DNA from: Hormiphora californensis
Taxonomy: Eukaryota > Ctenophora > Tentaculata > Cydippida > Pleurobrachiidae
Reading direction: 5' to 3'
DNA: 61,358 nucleotides
Assembly (NCBI GenBank): GCA_020137815.1
Contig: CM035361.1
Span: forward strand, 5,738,458 to 5,799,815
A model generated the notes under the pieces. It was not told where the DNA came from, searched no databases, and saw nothing but the letters and a program-made list of their open reading frames with translations. Both the position numbers and the translations under genes were made by a program. This document shows, one piece after another, positions 1-11,400 of this stretch; the stretch's first letter is position 1, and each line of letters opens with the position of its first letter.

Positions 1-37
<37 letters not shown>

Positions 38-60
38 GAGAGAGGGAGAGAGAGAGACAG
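1..60. repeat. (GA)n microsatellite at left edge
   Basis: Almost pure AG dinucleotide repeat with a few GG interruptions. It has no coding meaning. Confidence 0.95.
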
Positions 61-127
61 AGGAAAAAAGAAGAAACGTCAAAATCCTAGAGAAATATCT
101 CTAGAAAAATATCCAAGTCTGACTTAC

Positions 128-204
128 CACACCATTCGATCAGCAGCCGTACCTCGTTCCTTCACACTGCTCCACATCAGCTTCACATCAGCGAGGTCTA
201 TCGA
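128..204 (-). CDS. possible internal exon of an unidentified minus-strand gene
   Basis: On the minus strand an open stretch begins after an AG acceptor at 206-205 and ends at a strong donor (GTAAGT, G at 127). It translates as about 25 residues, beginning SIDLADVKLMW and ending GTAADRMVW, with a coding-like composition. The more pyrimidine-rich acceptor (TTCCTTTCAG) lies 20 bases further upstream but gives stops in all frames, so the weaker AG would have to be used. The rest of the gene would lie left of the window. If real, it is arranged head-to-head with DCTN5, with about 500 bp between them. I do not recognise the protein. The call rests on the splice donor and the open frame only. Confidence 0.35.
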
Positions 205-591
205 CTATCAAGATACCTGAAAGGAAGTACACAACAATAAATATCAATTAAAGTAAAATAGATTGGAATCAGTTTACCGGAAAGTCCACAATTCTCACCC
301 TAACATAATAATATTGTATTCAATTGACCCAATTATAAAACATACTGTACCCAATTATAAAACACACTACTATGCTTCCTGGAGCAGCTTGCTACACACA
401 CCCAGTCAATTAGCTTTTTCAGTGTGTCTTTTACAGTGTCGTGTACATATTGGTGAGCTAGTCGAGTTGTAATACACACATTGTGTTGTGTTATACCGGC
501 CCTCTTGGTTGTGGGGGTAGGATGAATTGTATTGTAAAGTGCAATATAGTTTCAGTTCTGCAATGGCCTTCTAAATTTAGTTTCTAAATTA

Positions 592-659
592 CAGTCGGAC
601 CCCGATTTACCGGGCAAAACCCTTTCTCCCGAGCACCCCGGTAAATCAGGGTCCGACTG
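592..659. mobile_element. short pogo/Tigger-like MITE (TA target site)
   Basis: A 68-bp hairpin whose ends read CAGTCGGACCCCGATTTA and its complement, flanked by TA on both sides (590-591, 660-661). It belongs to the family also found at 21600, 38851 and 52600. CAGT ends with a TA duplication are typical of pogo-type mariner relatives. It lies about 50 bp upstream of the DCTN5 start codon, in the probable promoter or 5' UTR. Confidence 0.75.
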
Positions 660-712
660 TAGTTTATTTTTTAATTTTTACCCCTATACTATTGATCCAG
701 ATCACAGATAAA

Positions 713-2510
713 ATGAGGGCAAGTTTCGATGTTGAAAGAGAGCAATGCACCTACCCGGCAGCAGAATACATCGTCACAGGTAATTCTGAATTAATTACAT
801 AACTAAATTAAGGTAATTATGTAATCAATTAAATCAATTTATTGGTGGAGCTGTTGACAGTTGTGTGATTATTCGGCTTGCCAACCTAGACTGCCTTTCG
901 CAGGGCAGGGGTTGAACAAAACAACATTCAGCTTATGAAATTGATTTAACCCCGTAATTTCTTGTTGACTTTGAGGGATACGATGGGATCTCAACCCCAA
1001 ACAATTGCTAGTAGTCTAGTACCCATTTAAATTACACTAATCACACTTATATTACAGCCACGGGTAACAAAGTATCCAGAAGAAGTGTTCTGTGTGGCTC
1101 TCAAAACATTGTAATCAGTGGCAAGACAATTGTCAAAGCAGGTACACGATTTGCCAGAGAATCAATACATGGCATTTTACCCACAAGGACGCGGCTTGGT
1201 GAAGGAATTAGCTTGGCACAATTTTTCCCCAGACACACTGCTAACATCCCTAATTGGAGCCTTTTAGCCTATAGCATCATAATGAATCCATATAATGAAT
1301 TTAGGTTGTGTAATACGGGGTGACTTGGCCAACATAAAGCTGGGAAGATACTGCATTTTGGAGGATGGTTGTGTCGTCAGACCACCCTTCAAAAAGTTTA
1401 TAAAAGGTGAGAAGAGATAAACTGAAAAATTAAAATTTAGTTTTCTTTTTTAAAAAAATCCAAATTAAATATTGTCCGGATCATTTGGTTGATTAGAATT
1501 TCTCACGTGAATTATTATATCTGTACAACCCTTGCCTAGCTAGACTTTGTTTCGCGCAACCCGCCGCGAAACAAATGTAAAGGAGGGTTAGAACATAACA
1601 ATACAACCCAGTGCAATAATAATCAAAAGTGACATTTCAGGGTGTGCCTTCTTCCCAGTTCAACTAGGAGATTTCTGTACAGTAGGAGAGGGAGTGGTCA
1701 TGAACGCTGCTACCGTGGGAAACTTTGTTCGGTTTGGGAATAACTGTTATATTGGTATGTACAACAAAAGTTTTTATGAAGGAGTACAGAAAATTTACTC
1801 CTTCATAAAAACTTTCTCTGGTTTCTATTATGGAACTTTGACTTTTATTTGGAGGAAAAATTTTATTTGGAGGAAAAATTCAAATAAAATATGGGCATAC
1901 TCAAGCAGCTTTTTCAGAATTCCTCCCCTCCACGAATATGCCCAATATTAGGGGGAAGGTTTCATATACTTAGCTGGATTCTAACTGCAACACCCTATAA
2001 TTACCCAGGAAAGAGGTGTGTGATAAAAGACTGTGTGGTTATTGATGAGGGGGCAGTTTTGAGGGATGACATGGTGCTCCCACCCTTCACACGGTGGGCA
2101 GGGTCACCAGCACAGATGGTTGAAGAGCTACCCGAGTCAATGGCTTATGTGAGTAGTACTGAGATGAGTTCGTTGTAGAAGCAACTAATTAGTGACTCAT
2201 CCTCTATCATGAGAGAACTTTATCAACCATGCTTTCCACATTTTTCCGTTCTGTATATATTCTCGGAGTTGTTGAGGAGGGACTTTTCTCTCATCACCTT
2301 AATAACAATCTCCCCCAGGTTCTATCGGAGGATTCCATGGACCAATACGAGAAGTTTGTGCCAGTTGGACCGAGCGCTCCAGGGGGATGGGGTTCGGCAG
2401 TGAGAAAGATTAGTGTGGTGAAACGAATGAGTAGTATGGGGTCTACCCCTGCAGCTGCAGGGGCTGGACCACCACCAGCAGCAGCATCCAGTGCTGCACC
2501 GCCTAAATAA
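713..2510 (+). CDS. DCTN5: dynactin subunit 5 (p25), six exons
   Basis: p25 is a left-handed beta-helix subunit of the pointed-end complex of dynactin, which links dynein to membrane cargo. Exons: 713-779, 1058-1141, 1305-1406, 1641-1754, 2009-2148, 2319-2510; phases match throughout (699 nt, about 232 residues). Recognisable family stretches are [57 protein letters not shown] and [10 protein letters not shown], with the hexapeptide spacing of the family. The human protein is 182 residues. The extra length here is a C-terminal tail of about 45 residues after [10 protein letters not shown], rich in Ala, Pro, Gly and Ser. An AATAAA (2506-2511) overlaps the stop codon. Intron 4 holds a 20-bp-stem hairpin. 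The first exon is short and poorly conserved, so the ATG at 713 is the least certain point. Confidence 0.92.
1534..1605. repeat. dispersed short repeat containing GTAAAGGAGGGTTAGAACAT
   Basis: A motif TGCCTAGCTAGAC, then a short spacer, then ACAAATGTAAAGGAGGGTTA and GAACATAACA. Related copies occur at 5050-5101, 21241-21310 and 50832-50900, so it is a small interspersed element of unknown class. No clear target duplication is seen. Confidence 0.5.
1767..1817. repeat. short perfect hairpin in DCTN5 intron 4
   Basis: About 20 paired bases (AAAGTTTTTATGAAGGAGTA and its complement) surround a 9-base loop. A duplicated ATTTGGAGGAAAAATT follows at 1849-1880. It could be a miniature transposon relic; it is short for a microRNA precursor. 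Confidence 0.5.
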
Positions 2511-2511
2511 A

Positions 2512-3131
2512 CTATGGAAACTGCAAGTGTACTGCTGCTGCAGCTGTGGTACTGTGTTATCTAGTTTTGACTTTTGAAGACAGTTTGAACTCGCATTTTG
2601 ACACATGCTTACGGCGCGGTGTTCGACAATTTGAAGCTAAGAGGGCAATTTATTGGCGGAGTTTTCTATTACATATATCTTGATTAATCTGAAATTTCGT
2701 TAAACTTGAATTTATAAAAGTTTGTTTTTTAATTTGATTTTGCCCAAGGTGTTGAAATCTGCAAAAAAAATATGGATGGAATTCATGATATATTATCAAT
2801 GTTTCATAAACTGACTTCTCTTACTGGCAGCAGTTGTAAACAACTGATTATTATCGAATGCGTAGACTACTTCCCCCTACTGGATGTAATATGAGCGTGT
2901 ATGCAGCTTGTGAGGCAGGAAGTAGAATAACCCACCCTGTAAGCTCTGTTTTGTTTCCGTTGGAATTGCCAGAGGTAGTATGCACTTCTGCTTGGGCTGG
3001 TTTCTCACAGGTGTTTGAGAATCTGAACCAGCCCAAACTTGAATTGTTCATGCATGAGGCTACTCAAAGTTTAGTTTTCAAAGTGAAAGTAGGATCTTTT
3101 GATTTGTTTTATTCCAACTAGGCGACAAGTG
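2512..3131. other. DCTN5-PPT1 intergenic region
   Basis: About 620 bp between two genes in the same orientation. Open frames on both strands at 2851-3121 have no recognisable domain or good splice signals. I see no RNA gene or transposon boundary. It should hold the DCTN5 3' end and the PPT1 promoter, but no clear TATA box is visible. Confidence 0.5.
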
Positions 3132-6100
3132 ATGCACAGTTTGTTCGGACTACTGTTCCTGGCAGTGACAGTGAGCCCCACTGCAGCAGGGGTATCAGGG
3201 GTATCAGGAGGGGACCCGACCCCAATAGTTCTCTGGCATGGTATGGGAGACAGTTGTTGTAATCCTCTCAGTATGGGGGGTGTGAAGAAGCTAATGGAGA
3301 AGCATATTCCAGGTAATGAACTATATAGTAACCACATGTTCAGTTAACACTGGTGTGTATGGTTAGGTATCTACTAAACATCACTTACCAACGGGTTTAA
3401 ATCCTCATCCCCAGTTGTTACCAACTTCCTTGCAGCGGGTGTCCCATATCAGCTGATATATCTCCTGCTGCAGGTGTGTATGTAAAGAGTCTGATGATAG
3501 GAAGTAATGTGGCGGATGATACCGCTAACGGGATTCTTCATGGACGTTCAGGAACAACTGAAAATGGTAATGGTAGTTATTGAAATGGAATGTAGGTGTG
3601 CGGACTCTAGTGCTACACTCTAAGTCTAAAGAGGACTCTATATCTAAATTTAGATTTAGATAAAGAGTCCAAATAATTCTAAATTCTGGGAGGACTCTTT
3701 ATCTTAAAAGTCTACACAGGGCGGACTCTTTATCTAAAAAGTCTAAACAAAGTGGACTCTATATCTACATAAATCTAAATTAGATATAGAGTCCGCCTTT
3801 CGCCGCGAACTCGAGATTTCGGCCGTTAGGCCGGAAACGAGAGTTTGCTGTACCTCTATACTAATTTAGAAGTGTTAGGGCCGTTATTTGGGGGTGAGGT
3901 TAGGGTGAGGGTTAGTGTTAGGGTTAGGTTTTGGGTTGGGTTAGGATTTTAGACATAGAGTCCGGGTTGGAGGATTTGGCGCCAAAATGTACTAGAGGAC
4001 TCTATATCTAAAAATTCTACACAGGGCGGACTCTTTATCTAAAAAGTCTACACAGGGAGGACTCTTTATCTAAACTTTTTTCAAAATCTAACTGTAGATA
4101 AAGAGTCCGTTTTTAGATATAGAGTCCGCCTTGGATTTAGATAAAGAGTCCGTTAGCACTAGAGTCCGCCCACCGGAATGTAATAGGGGTCTAGGTATAC
4201 GTTATCTAGGTCAAGGTGCACAGTCTAGTCAGGCATCGCAGTGACCCTTTTTTCGCGCGAACGGAGCAACGAGACTGGTGAACTGATAGGTCACCTAGTT
4301 GGAAATTTTAAAGGTATTTAACTCACCATATATTTTGAAACGTTCGTTGGATCGTTGATGGCCATTCATTCCATCTATAGAAACAGTGTGTGGGTTAAAT
4401 ATATTAATCAGAATGGGGGGGGGGGGGGGGGGTGCTAAACCGGGTCCCGGTTGTACAAATTCTATAACTAATGACTTCAGTCCCCTACAGGTTTGTACCC
4501 AACTATCCAACGACACGGCCCTTCAAAACGGCTACCACGCCATCGGATTCTCCCAAGGAGGCCAGTTTCTCCGGGGAATAGCCCAGAAATGCCCCACACC
4601 GCGGATGAAAAGGCTGATATCGGTTGGAGGACAACACCAGGGTGTCTATGGGCTGCCCCATTGTCCTGGACCCTGGTGGATATGTCAGGAGGTAAGTTTG
4701 GGGGCTTGGAGAAGGCCGGGAATCAATCAATACACATTCATACGAGGTAGGTGACTGGTAACCCCTCCCTTGCCGGAGCAAGGAGAGGTTATTTCGTATA
4801 CAAGGTGACTGAGTTATAGGAGGCCGAGGGGATGGAGTTGTGAAAGTTGACATGTGACAGTACCAGGAGGTACCTGTCAGGGTATTTGTTAGTGGTTTCA
4901 TGATCACTAAAATCCTCTCCGACCTCCAGGTTGACAAGCTGCTCAACATGGGAGCCTACCGAGATTTCGTTCAGAGCAGACTGGTACAGGCACAGTATTG
5001 GCATGACCCTCTGAACGAGGAACTGTACAAGGAAAAGAGCAGGTAATATCTTGCCTAGCTCGACCCCTTTACAAATGTAAAGGGAGGGTTAGAACATTAC
5101 AAGTAATATTATAGTGGTACAATCCACCTCTCTCTCTCTCTCTCTCTCTTTAGTCTCCGTGCCCCCGGGAACAAGAACAGTTAAACCTCGAATTATCGGA
5201 CTCTAGGCAGAATATAGAGTCCGATAAGTAAGCAGTCTTCGTGGGAATTGTTTTCCACGGAAATCGAGGTTCACGGCGTGCCCGAGGGTAGTTTAACATT
5301 TGTTTGAGTGCACACCTCCGATTCCGGTTGTAACTGGTCGAGAAGACCTCCCTGAAGGTCGTGGCGGTGCGGGAAAAATAGGGTAGACCTGCTGCGGCTT
5401 CAGAAAATTGAGAAAAAGATAGCTATCTTTTTTTTCACTTTGAAAATAAGACGTTTTTTATAAAAAGATCCTTGATCAGTGAGATACGGTTGTCCCCCAC
5501 CTATTTTTTGACGTAGAATCGAATGCCGTTGAAGTCAAATCTCTAAAATGTTGGCAAAATGGAGAAAATTACGTTTTTAGGTGTTTTTTGGTGAAAAAAG
5601 CGTTCAAACTGGTAGTAGATGATGGGATAGAGTCCCAAAAATATCATAAATCGATTTTTTGGGTCTTTTTCGCCCTAGGAACAGAGTTTCATGAAAATCT
5701 GGTACAACGCCTATTCTCCGTTTGCTTTCAAAGAAGGTGAATATTGCTCTAATTTAGCCAATTTTGAAGAAAAGGCGTCCAAAATGATACCAGTTGACAG
5801 GATAGAGTCCCAAAAACGTGAAAATCATCAATTTTAGGCATTTTATACCCTAGAAACAAATGGACATGGTGGTCGAATGATATTTTTTATCTCGGTAGGC
5901 CTCTGAAGTATGTGGAAATAGCCACAATGTAGAGATTGTGGTAAATGAATGTGAATAAACGTTTACCAAACCCACTTTAGTGGGCTTCTGGATTATGCAA
6001 GAGCCACTCTTCAACTTAGCAGGTGCTAAAGTGGGTTTGGTAAACGTTTATTCACATTCATTTACCACAATCTCTACATTGTGGCTATTTCCACATACTT

Positions 6101-7684
6101 CAGAGGCCTACCGAGATAAAAAATATCATTCGACCACCATGTCCATTTGTTTCTAGGGTATAAAATGCCTAAAATTGATGATTTTCACGTTTTTGGGACT
6201 CTATCCTGTCAACTGGTATCATTTTGGACGCCTTTTCTTCAAAATTGGCTAAATTAGAGCAATATTCACCTTCTTTGAAAGCAAACGGAGAATAGGCGTT
6301 GTACCAGATTTTCATGAAACTCTGTTCCTAGGGCGAAAAAGACCCAAAAAATCGATTTATGATATTTTTGGGACTCTATCCCATCATCTACTACCAGTTT
6401 GAACGCTTTTTTCACCAAAAAAACACCTAAAAACGTAATTTTCTCCATTTTGCCAATATTTTAGAGATTTGACTTCAACGGCATTCGATTCTACGTCAAA
6501 AAATAGGTGGGGGACAACCGTATCTCACTGATCAAGGATCTTTTTATAAAAAACGTCTTATTTTCAAAGTGAAAAAAAAGATAGCTATCTTTTTCTCAAT
6601 TTTCTGAAGCCGCAGCAGGTCTACCCTATTTTTCCCGCACCGCCACGACCTTCAGGGAGGTCTTCTCGACCAGTTACAACCGGAATCGGAGGTGTGCACT
6701 CAAACAAATGTTAAACTACCCTCGGGCACGCCGTGGGTTCAACTATAGAGAATAGAAACTTTCCTTGTGTGTTGATAATGCTAGAACTACTGTGTCAGAT
6801 AACTACTGTGTCTGTCAGGTTTATTGGTGAGATCAATCAGGAGGGAACAGAGAAACCTGAGTACAAGGAGAACCTACTGAAACTGGCCAACTTTACCCTG
6901 ATAAAGTTCACAAAAGATTCAATGGTAACCAGGAACCGACCGAATCAGAATATACTGGTCCCTGATTGGCTGATAACCAGTCACGTGACCTAAATAACGA
7001 GTTCTGATTGGTTGTTTACTTAATCCGGTCGGTTCCTGCTGTATAGTAACACAAGCACGTACAAAGACAGATCACAGGCAGACACAGGCAGATAAATGCA
7101 GACAATACAAAACACAAACAAACTAACCGAAACAAACAAACAAACTGAAACAAACAAACTGAAACAAACAAACAAATCTTCACAGTTCACTACCTCCTCC
7201 AGGTGACTCCCCGTGAAAGTGAATGGTTTGGATTCTACAACCCCGGCTCCGATAAGAATCTCTACACCCTCCAAGAGAGTGAACCACTATGGGACCAGGA
7301 CAAGTTAGGACTCAAGGAGTTGTTTGAAAGTGGCCGGTTGGAGTTCCTAGAAATAGCAGCAGATCATCTCCACGTAACTATTTTTTGTAGTTTTTTGTAG
7401 TTTTTTGTAGCAGGGTCGTTGATTCCTTCTACTAGCTACAAAAAATAGCGTTGCCCCCCCCACTTACAATCTCTCTTCTTTACTGAGTCTCTATAGTCTC
7501 TTCTTTACTGATCAGGCAATTAATAAATGCTCTAACCACGGTTCTCGCGTGAAAGAAATGAGAATAGGATTAGGCTGACAGAAAAATATAAGAGTATTGA
7601 ATGTGGCTCAACATTAACTTATTATTTTTGCAGGTTCCGGAGAAGTTCTGGTTGGAGGAAATTATACCCCGATTGAAGGATTAG
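3132..7684 (+). CDS. PPT1: palmitoyl-protein thioesterase 1, seven exons, frameshift in exon 2
   Basis: PPT1 is a lysosomal alpha/beta hydrolase that removes palmitate from cysteines of proteins under degradation. Exons: 3132-3312, 3474-3566, 4491-4691, 4930-5042, 6819-6924, 7203-7373, 7634-7684; about 304 residues (human 306). A signal peptide ([19 protein letters not shown]) precedes [20 protein letters not shown]. The nucleophile Ser (~112) lies in [10 protein letters not shown], the catalytic Asp (~229) in FTKDSM and the His (~286) in AADHLH; SEWFGFY and DKLGLKEL are also kept. Exon 2 carries one extra base at the GGG run 3530-3532: the upstream frame reads DDTANG, while the frame that joins exon 3 reads [11 protein letters not shown]. 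Everything else is intact, so a sequencing or assembly error is more likely than a pseudogene. Introns 2, 4 and 5 contain transposons. Confidence 0.93.
3595..4174. mobile_element. hAT-like MITE in PPT1 intron 2
   Basis: Ends read GGTGTGCGGACTCTAGTGCT and the near-complement AGCACTAGAGTCCGCCCACC. They are flanked by an exact 8-bp duplication GGAATGTA (3587-3594 and 4175-4182). The inside is filled with copies of GGACTCTATATCTAAA and its complement (subterminal repeats). An 8-bp duplication is usual for hAT elements. It starts 28 bases after the exon 2 donor. Confidence 0.85.
4414..4432. repeat. poly-G tract in PPT1 intron 2
   Basis: A run of about 19 G, about 60 bases upstream of exon 3 (4491). 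Such runs are error-prone in sequencing. Confidence 0.9.
5178..6744. mobile_element. pogo-like MITE split by a younger foldback
   Basis: The left end (CAGTTAAACCTCGAATTATC) and right end (complement of TAGTTGAACCTCGATTTCC) form an inverted pair. A foldback now sits inside the right end at 5272-6735. Removing it and one copy of GGTT restores a continuous right terminal repeat, so the order of insertion is clear. The MITE also has a small internal hairpin around ACTCTAGGCAGAATATAGAGT-like bases. Confidence 0.65.
5272..6735. mobile_element. 1.46-kb foldback element in PPT1 intron 4
   Basis: Two arms of about 700 bp are nearly perfect inverted copies with the centre near 6000. Ends are CACGGCGTGCCCGAGGGTAG and its complement. 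The flanking duplication is GGTT (5268-5271, 6736-6739). The minus-strand open frame at 6266-6448 lies in one arm and has no recognisable domain. No transposase is encoded. The superfamily is uncertain. Confidence 0.85.
6930..7038. mobile_element. 109-bp hAT-like MITE, copy 1
   Basis: Ends are CAGGAACCGACCGAATC and a near-complement, around a core with AACCAGTCACGTGACC. It begins 5 bases after the last base of PPT1 exon 5, so it touches the splice donor (GTAAC then CAGG). I see no clean 8-bp duplication for this copy. Other copies are at 14118, 14257, 16759, 21353 and 27490. Confidence 0.8.
7075..7175. repeat. AAAC/AAAG-type simple repeat in PPT1 intron 5
   Basis: Degenerate tetranucleotide tracts (CAGACAGG, then AAACAAAC and GAAACAAAC) just upstream of exon 6. 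Confidence 0.7.
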
Positions 7685-8028
7685 CGTCAATTTAGGGAAG
7701 GAATGTGATCACTATCACACTCTGAAGAACTACAAAGTGTCAATTTAGGGAGGGAAGCTGTTTGGTGGCCTGCACGCTCTCATGATGTCCGAGCCGTTTA
7801 TTTGATTTTTTATGATGCTAAGTTTCAAAAAACGTAGTTCAAAATGGCAAAAAAATAACTGTTGTATTTTACAATTTTTATGTACAAATAAGTTAACAAC
7901 CAAATTCTCGTTAGCTGTTCCCAAAATTCATCGGAAATCAAAGTCACTATAAAATACCGTCCTGTATATAATTATACCTGCCTTGTTTGACCCCCTTTCT
8001 ATTTACATTTATGTAAATGATGCAGATG
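7685..8028. other. 3' region between convergent PPT1 and WD40 genes
   Basis: PPT1 (+) and the WD40 gene (-) converge here. The stretch holds the PPT1 3' end; I see no canonical AATAAA. GTGTCAATTTAGGGAGGGAA is partly repeated near 7690-7750. Nothing else is recognisable. Confidence 0.5.
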
Positions 8029-8036
8029 ATACCGGT

Positions 8037-8388
8037 TAGTGTCTGACTGTGGTCTGGAAACCCCCTACTGCACAGAGCTTTTCTGAATCACATTTTCGAG
8101 ACGAATCCAACGCAACCGGAATTAGCTTTCTATCTTATCGGGAAGTTTGGGCTTGAGCATCTTCATTTTTGGTCATTTTTCGGTGCGCGAGCCAATCAGA
8201 GGCCTGGATTTCGAAATAAAGGCCTCTGATTGGCTCGCGCACCGAAAATTGACCAAAAATGAAGATGCTCAAGCCCAAACTTCCCGATAAGATAGAAAGC
8301 TAATTCCGGTTGCGTTGGATTCGTCTCGAAAATGTGATTCAGAAAAGCTTTGTGCTCCTAAGAGGTTTCAGACCACAGTCAGACCCTA
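8037..8388. mobile_element. hAT-like foldback MITE, 352 bp
   Basis: A full-length palindrome with ends TAGTGTCTGACTGTGGTCTG and a near-complement, flanked by an exact 8-bp duplication ATACCGGT (8029-8036, 8389-8396). The arms contain CCAACGCAACCGGAATTAGC followed by CTTATCGGGAA. It is a sister of the element at 55171. It lies between the stop codons of PPT1 and the WD40 gene. Confidence 0.9.
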
Positions 8389-8454
8389 ATACCGGTGAAT
8401 ATACAAGTCCTGTACAATATACCTATTACCTGTATAATGTGAAGACACCCTGCA

Positions 8455-11400
8455 CTAATGTCCATTGTTACCATTCACTCCCCCGTTCCTATGGTTATTC
8501 TTTGTGGCATTCCAAATGGAAATAGTTCCATCCCAGGATGTTGTTATGTAGTGGGATCGTTCTGGGATGTGGAGTATGGCACGGACACTGTCTGTGTGTC
8601 CCGTGTGGTGCTGGACTCGCTTCAGGGTTTTACCTTCGTATACCCTGTATTATAGGGGACATGATGGGAGTTTAATATCGCTATGACAACGGGAAAATAC
8701 ATAGACCGACAGACAGACGGACAGACAGACAGACAGACGGAAAGACACACAGACACACAGACAGACAGACCGACAGACAGGCAGACATAGAGACAGAGAG
8801 ACAGACACACAGACAGACAGATAAAACTATATTAAATAAGAGTTGTACACTCCCTCCCAATATGTGGCTTACACTAATGCATTATCTCTCACTTTTATCG
8901 TGTGCATAGCAGGGCATAGCAAGATAGAGAGACCTCTCTATCCCTTCATTCATTCTCGTTCATTCTCCATTTATTACACGTCTTCCTCAAGCAAAGTTTT
9001 CCCAAAACTTGTAGCTACTTTTATACCACTTGATATTGCGAATAGATAGTGAGGATGGCTTTTTTAGCCTTTTTTAGCAGACAGACAGACAGACAGACAA
9101 ACAAACAAACAAACAAACAAACAAACAAACAAACAATCAATCAAACAAACAAACAAACAAACAAACAAACAAACAAACAAACAAACAAACAAACAAACAA
9201 ACAGAACAACAGAAAAACCCCAGCTGTATAACCTCACAGAGTCTTGTAGTCCCACTAGAATGGATCCGTTCACTGCGTCCGCTGCCAGGGCTGTCACGGG
9301 ACACTGGGGGGAGGACAAGTTTGGAGAAAAAGAGGGTGGGAGAAGGGAGGGTCAAAATTAATCACAGGTTTAGACCGGGACTTCGAGTTTGAACTGAATA
9401 ACAAGTGATTTACACTTAGTTTATTATATCAGGTTATGATTTGTACTGTAGACAATTGTTGCTATAAATTAGCGGTTATAGTTCTAGGGTGAGCCAATTT
9501 TCCCACCATAGAGATCAGTTGGGTATGATATCCCCTCTTGTTCTCTCTCTCTTGCGCTGTCCTCTCTCACGTTATCGCGCCCGCTACGTCTATCCAGGGT
9601 GAGCTAGTTCCCAAAAAAGAGAGGGTACACCGTGCCCGTAGAGATCAGGGAGAGAGATAAAGAGAGATAGAATACAGAGTTTTTGTTCAATATATTGAAC
9701 AAAAACTCTATACCTCCCTCTTTACCTCTCTCCCTGATCTCTATAGACACCACACCTTCCCAAGAGTGAGATACATTGAAAAGGGAAGCAAGCAACATTG
9801 TGGGAGCTATAAATATCTATTGCAACAGAGCTCTCCCTCGTGATTTCTTTTGGAAAAACTAGAAGATTCCTGTTCTACACCTTAGTTTTGCTAGTGCTCC
9901 TCACTTTGAGTGGTGTCAAAAGCCCAAGTATGGTATCAAAGCGTCATTATTATGCCCAAGTATGGTTATACCTGTGTATCGATTGTGTTGGTGGTTACAT
10001 CTAGATAGCCGTTGCTAGAGGGCTCCCAGGTTCGTACTGTACAGTCGTCCCCTCCACTGACCCACAGGGACAGAATGTTATTCCAAATCACGTGGCTAAC
10101 TTCACTCTCGTGGCCTGTGGAGGAGGGGACTGGGTGGTGGGACTTTATTAGCGGGGGAGGAGGGGAGGCATTGCATTAGTGGCCTGGGGAGGGGACTTTT
10201 TTAGTGGGGGAGGCTGGAGTGGGCTTTGTTAGTGGGGACTGGGGTGATCAGGAACTGGGGGGGGGGGGTTATCGGGGGAAATCCTGGGGGCATCGTGAGA
10301 TCTGATAAAATCATACGGATGAGAGGCCGGGGTACTGCTGCAGTACCAACCCTAAGTATGTGCAGCACAAGGTAGGGTCGGTAATGGGAGTGGGTGGGGG
10401 GAGTGGGTATAACAATAAACAAGTATAAAATTACCTTGTAACACGTGCTTCAGTGTACAGTTAGCAGGAGAACACGAGAAGGCCCTGATATAGATCAGTT
10501 TGTCTGTCGAACTGTAGGCGAACTCCGAGCGAGATGCGGCATAGGCAATGTCCATTATTGAGTCAGAGGATGCGTAAACAGCCTGTGGGTTGCAGGGAGG
10601 GTTAGATGTGTTATTGATTATAGATTAGAGAGTTAGATAGTGATAAAGGTTTATTAGCCTAATTTAAATTGCCACTAAGATTGGAATTATTTTGTTTTGT
10701 TCAAACCTTTTTATTTTATTTCCGGGGAGGGAGGGTCGAACAAGGCAAGAATTATTGTTCTCTCTGGGCGGTTTTGTGTGTGTGACAGGGAAATTTGGTG
10801 GGTTCTATATAGTAGTATAAAAGAGAGCTTTAATGACTCGGCAAATGTTTTACTGGTTTTTCTAAAAGAAAAGGGATCTTGCGATAGAAAAATGATCTTG
10901 CGATAGTGCTCTATCCAGTTGGAGAGCTTGTTACAATTAGATGGGCGGAGGAAGCTGACACGTATATGATCTAAAGCACAGTTGTCGCCCACTTTACCAA
11001 TTAGCTTTACTTTCTCCATTTTTCTCCCTTCTTGTCTCCCCCTCTCGTTTAACCCTTTGAGGGCGATAGGTCATATATGACACGGTCCATTCTAGACCGT
11101 CTGGAAGGCGCTACATGATGTCTAGGTGGCTAATTTTTTGTCACAAGCTAGTTTTAGGGATTTTGAACCCAAAACCACGTCCAAATCTGCTCGGAAAATC
11201 GAAGAAATTTTTTTATGGCCCTTCTCGGGAGGCTAATTTAGGCCTTTTTTTAAAAACCCCTCTCAAATTTTTGTTTTTGAGGGGCACAAATAATCCTTTG
11301 AAGGGATAAAACTACTTGACATAACAAATCGAATGCAAAAAACCGCATCAAAAAATATTGAAAATTGAATGAGTTATTAACGTTTTAGTCGTTGTATCAT

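Noticed and set aside
6266-6448. 60-codon minus-strand frame in PPT1 intron 4
   Set aside because: It lies in an arm of a foldback transposon and has no domain.
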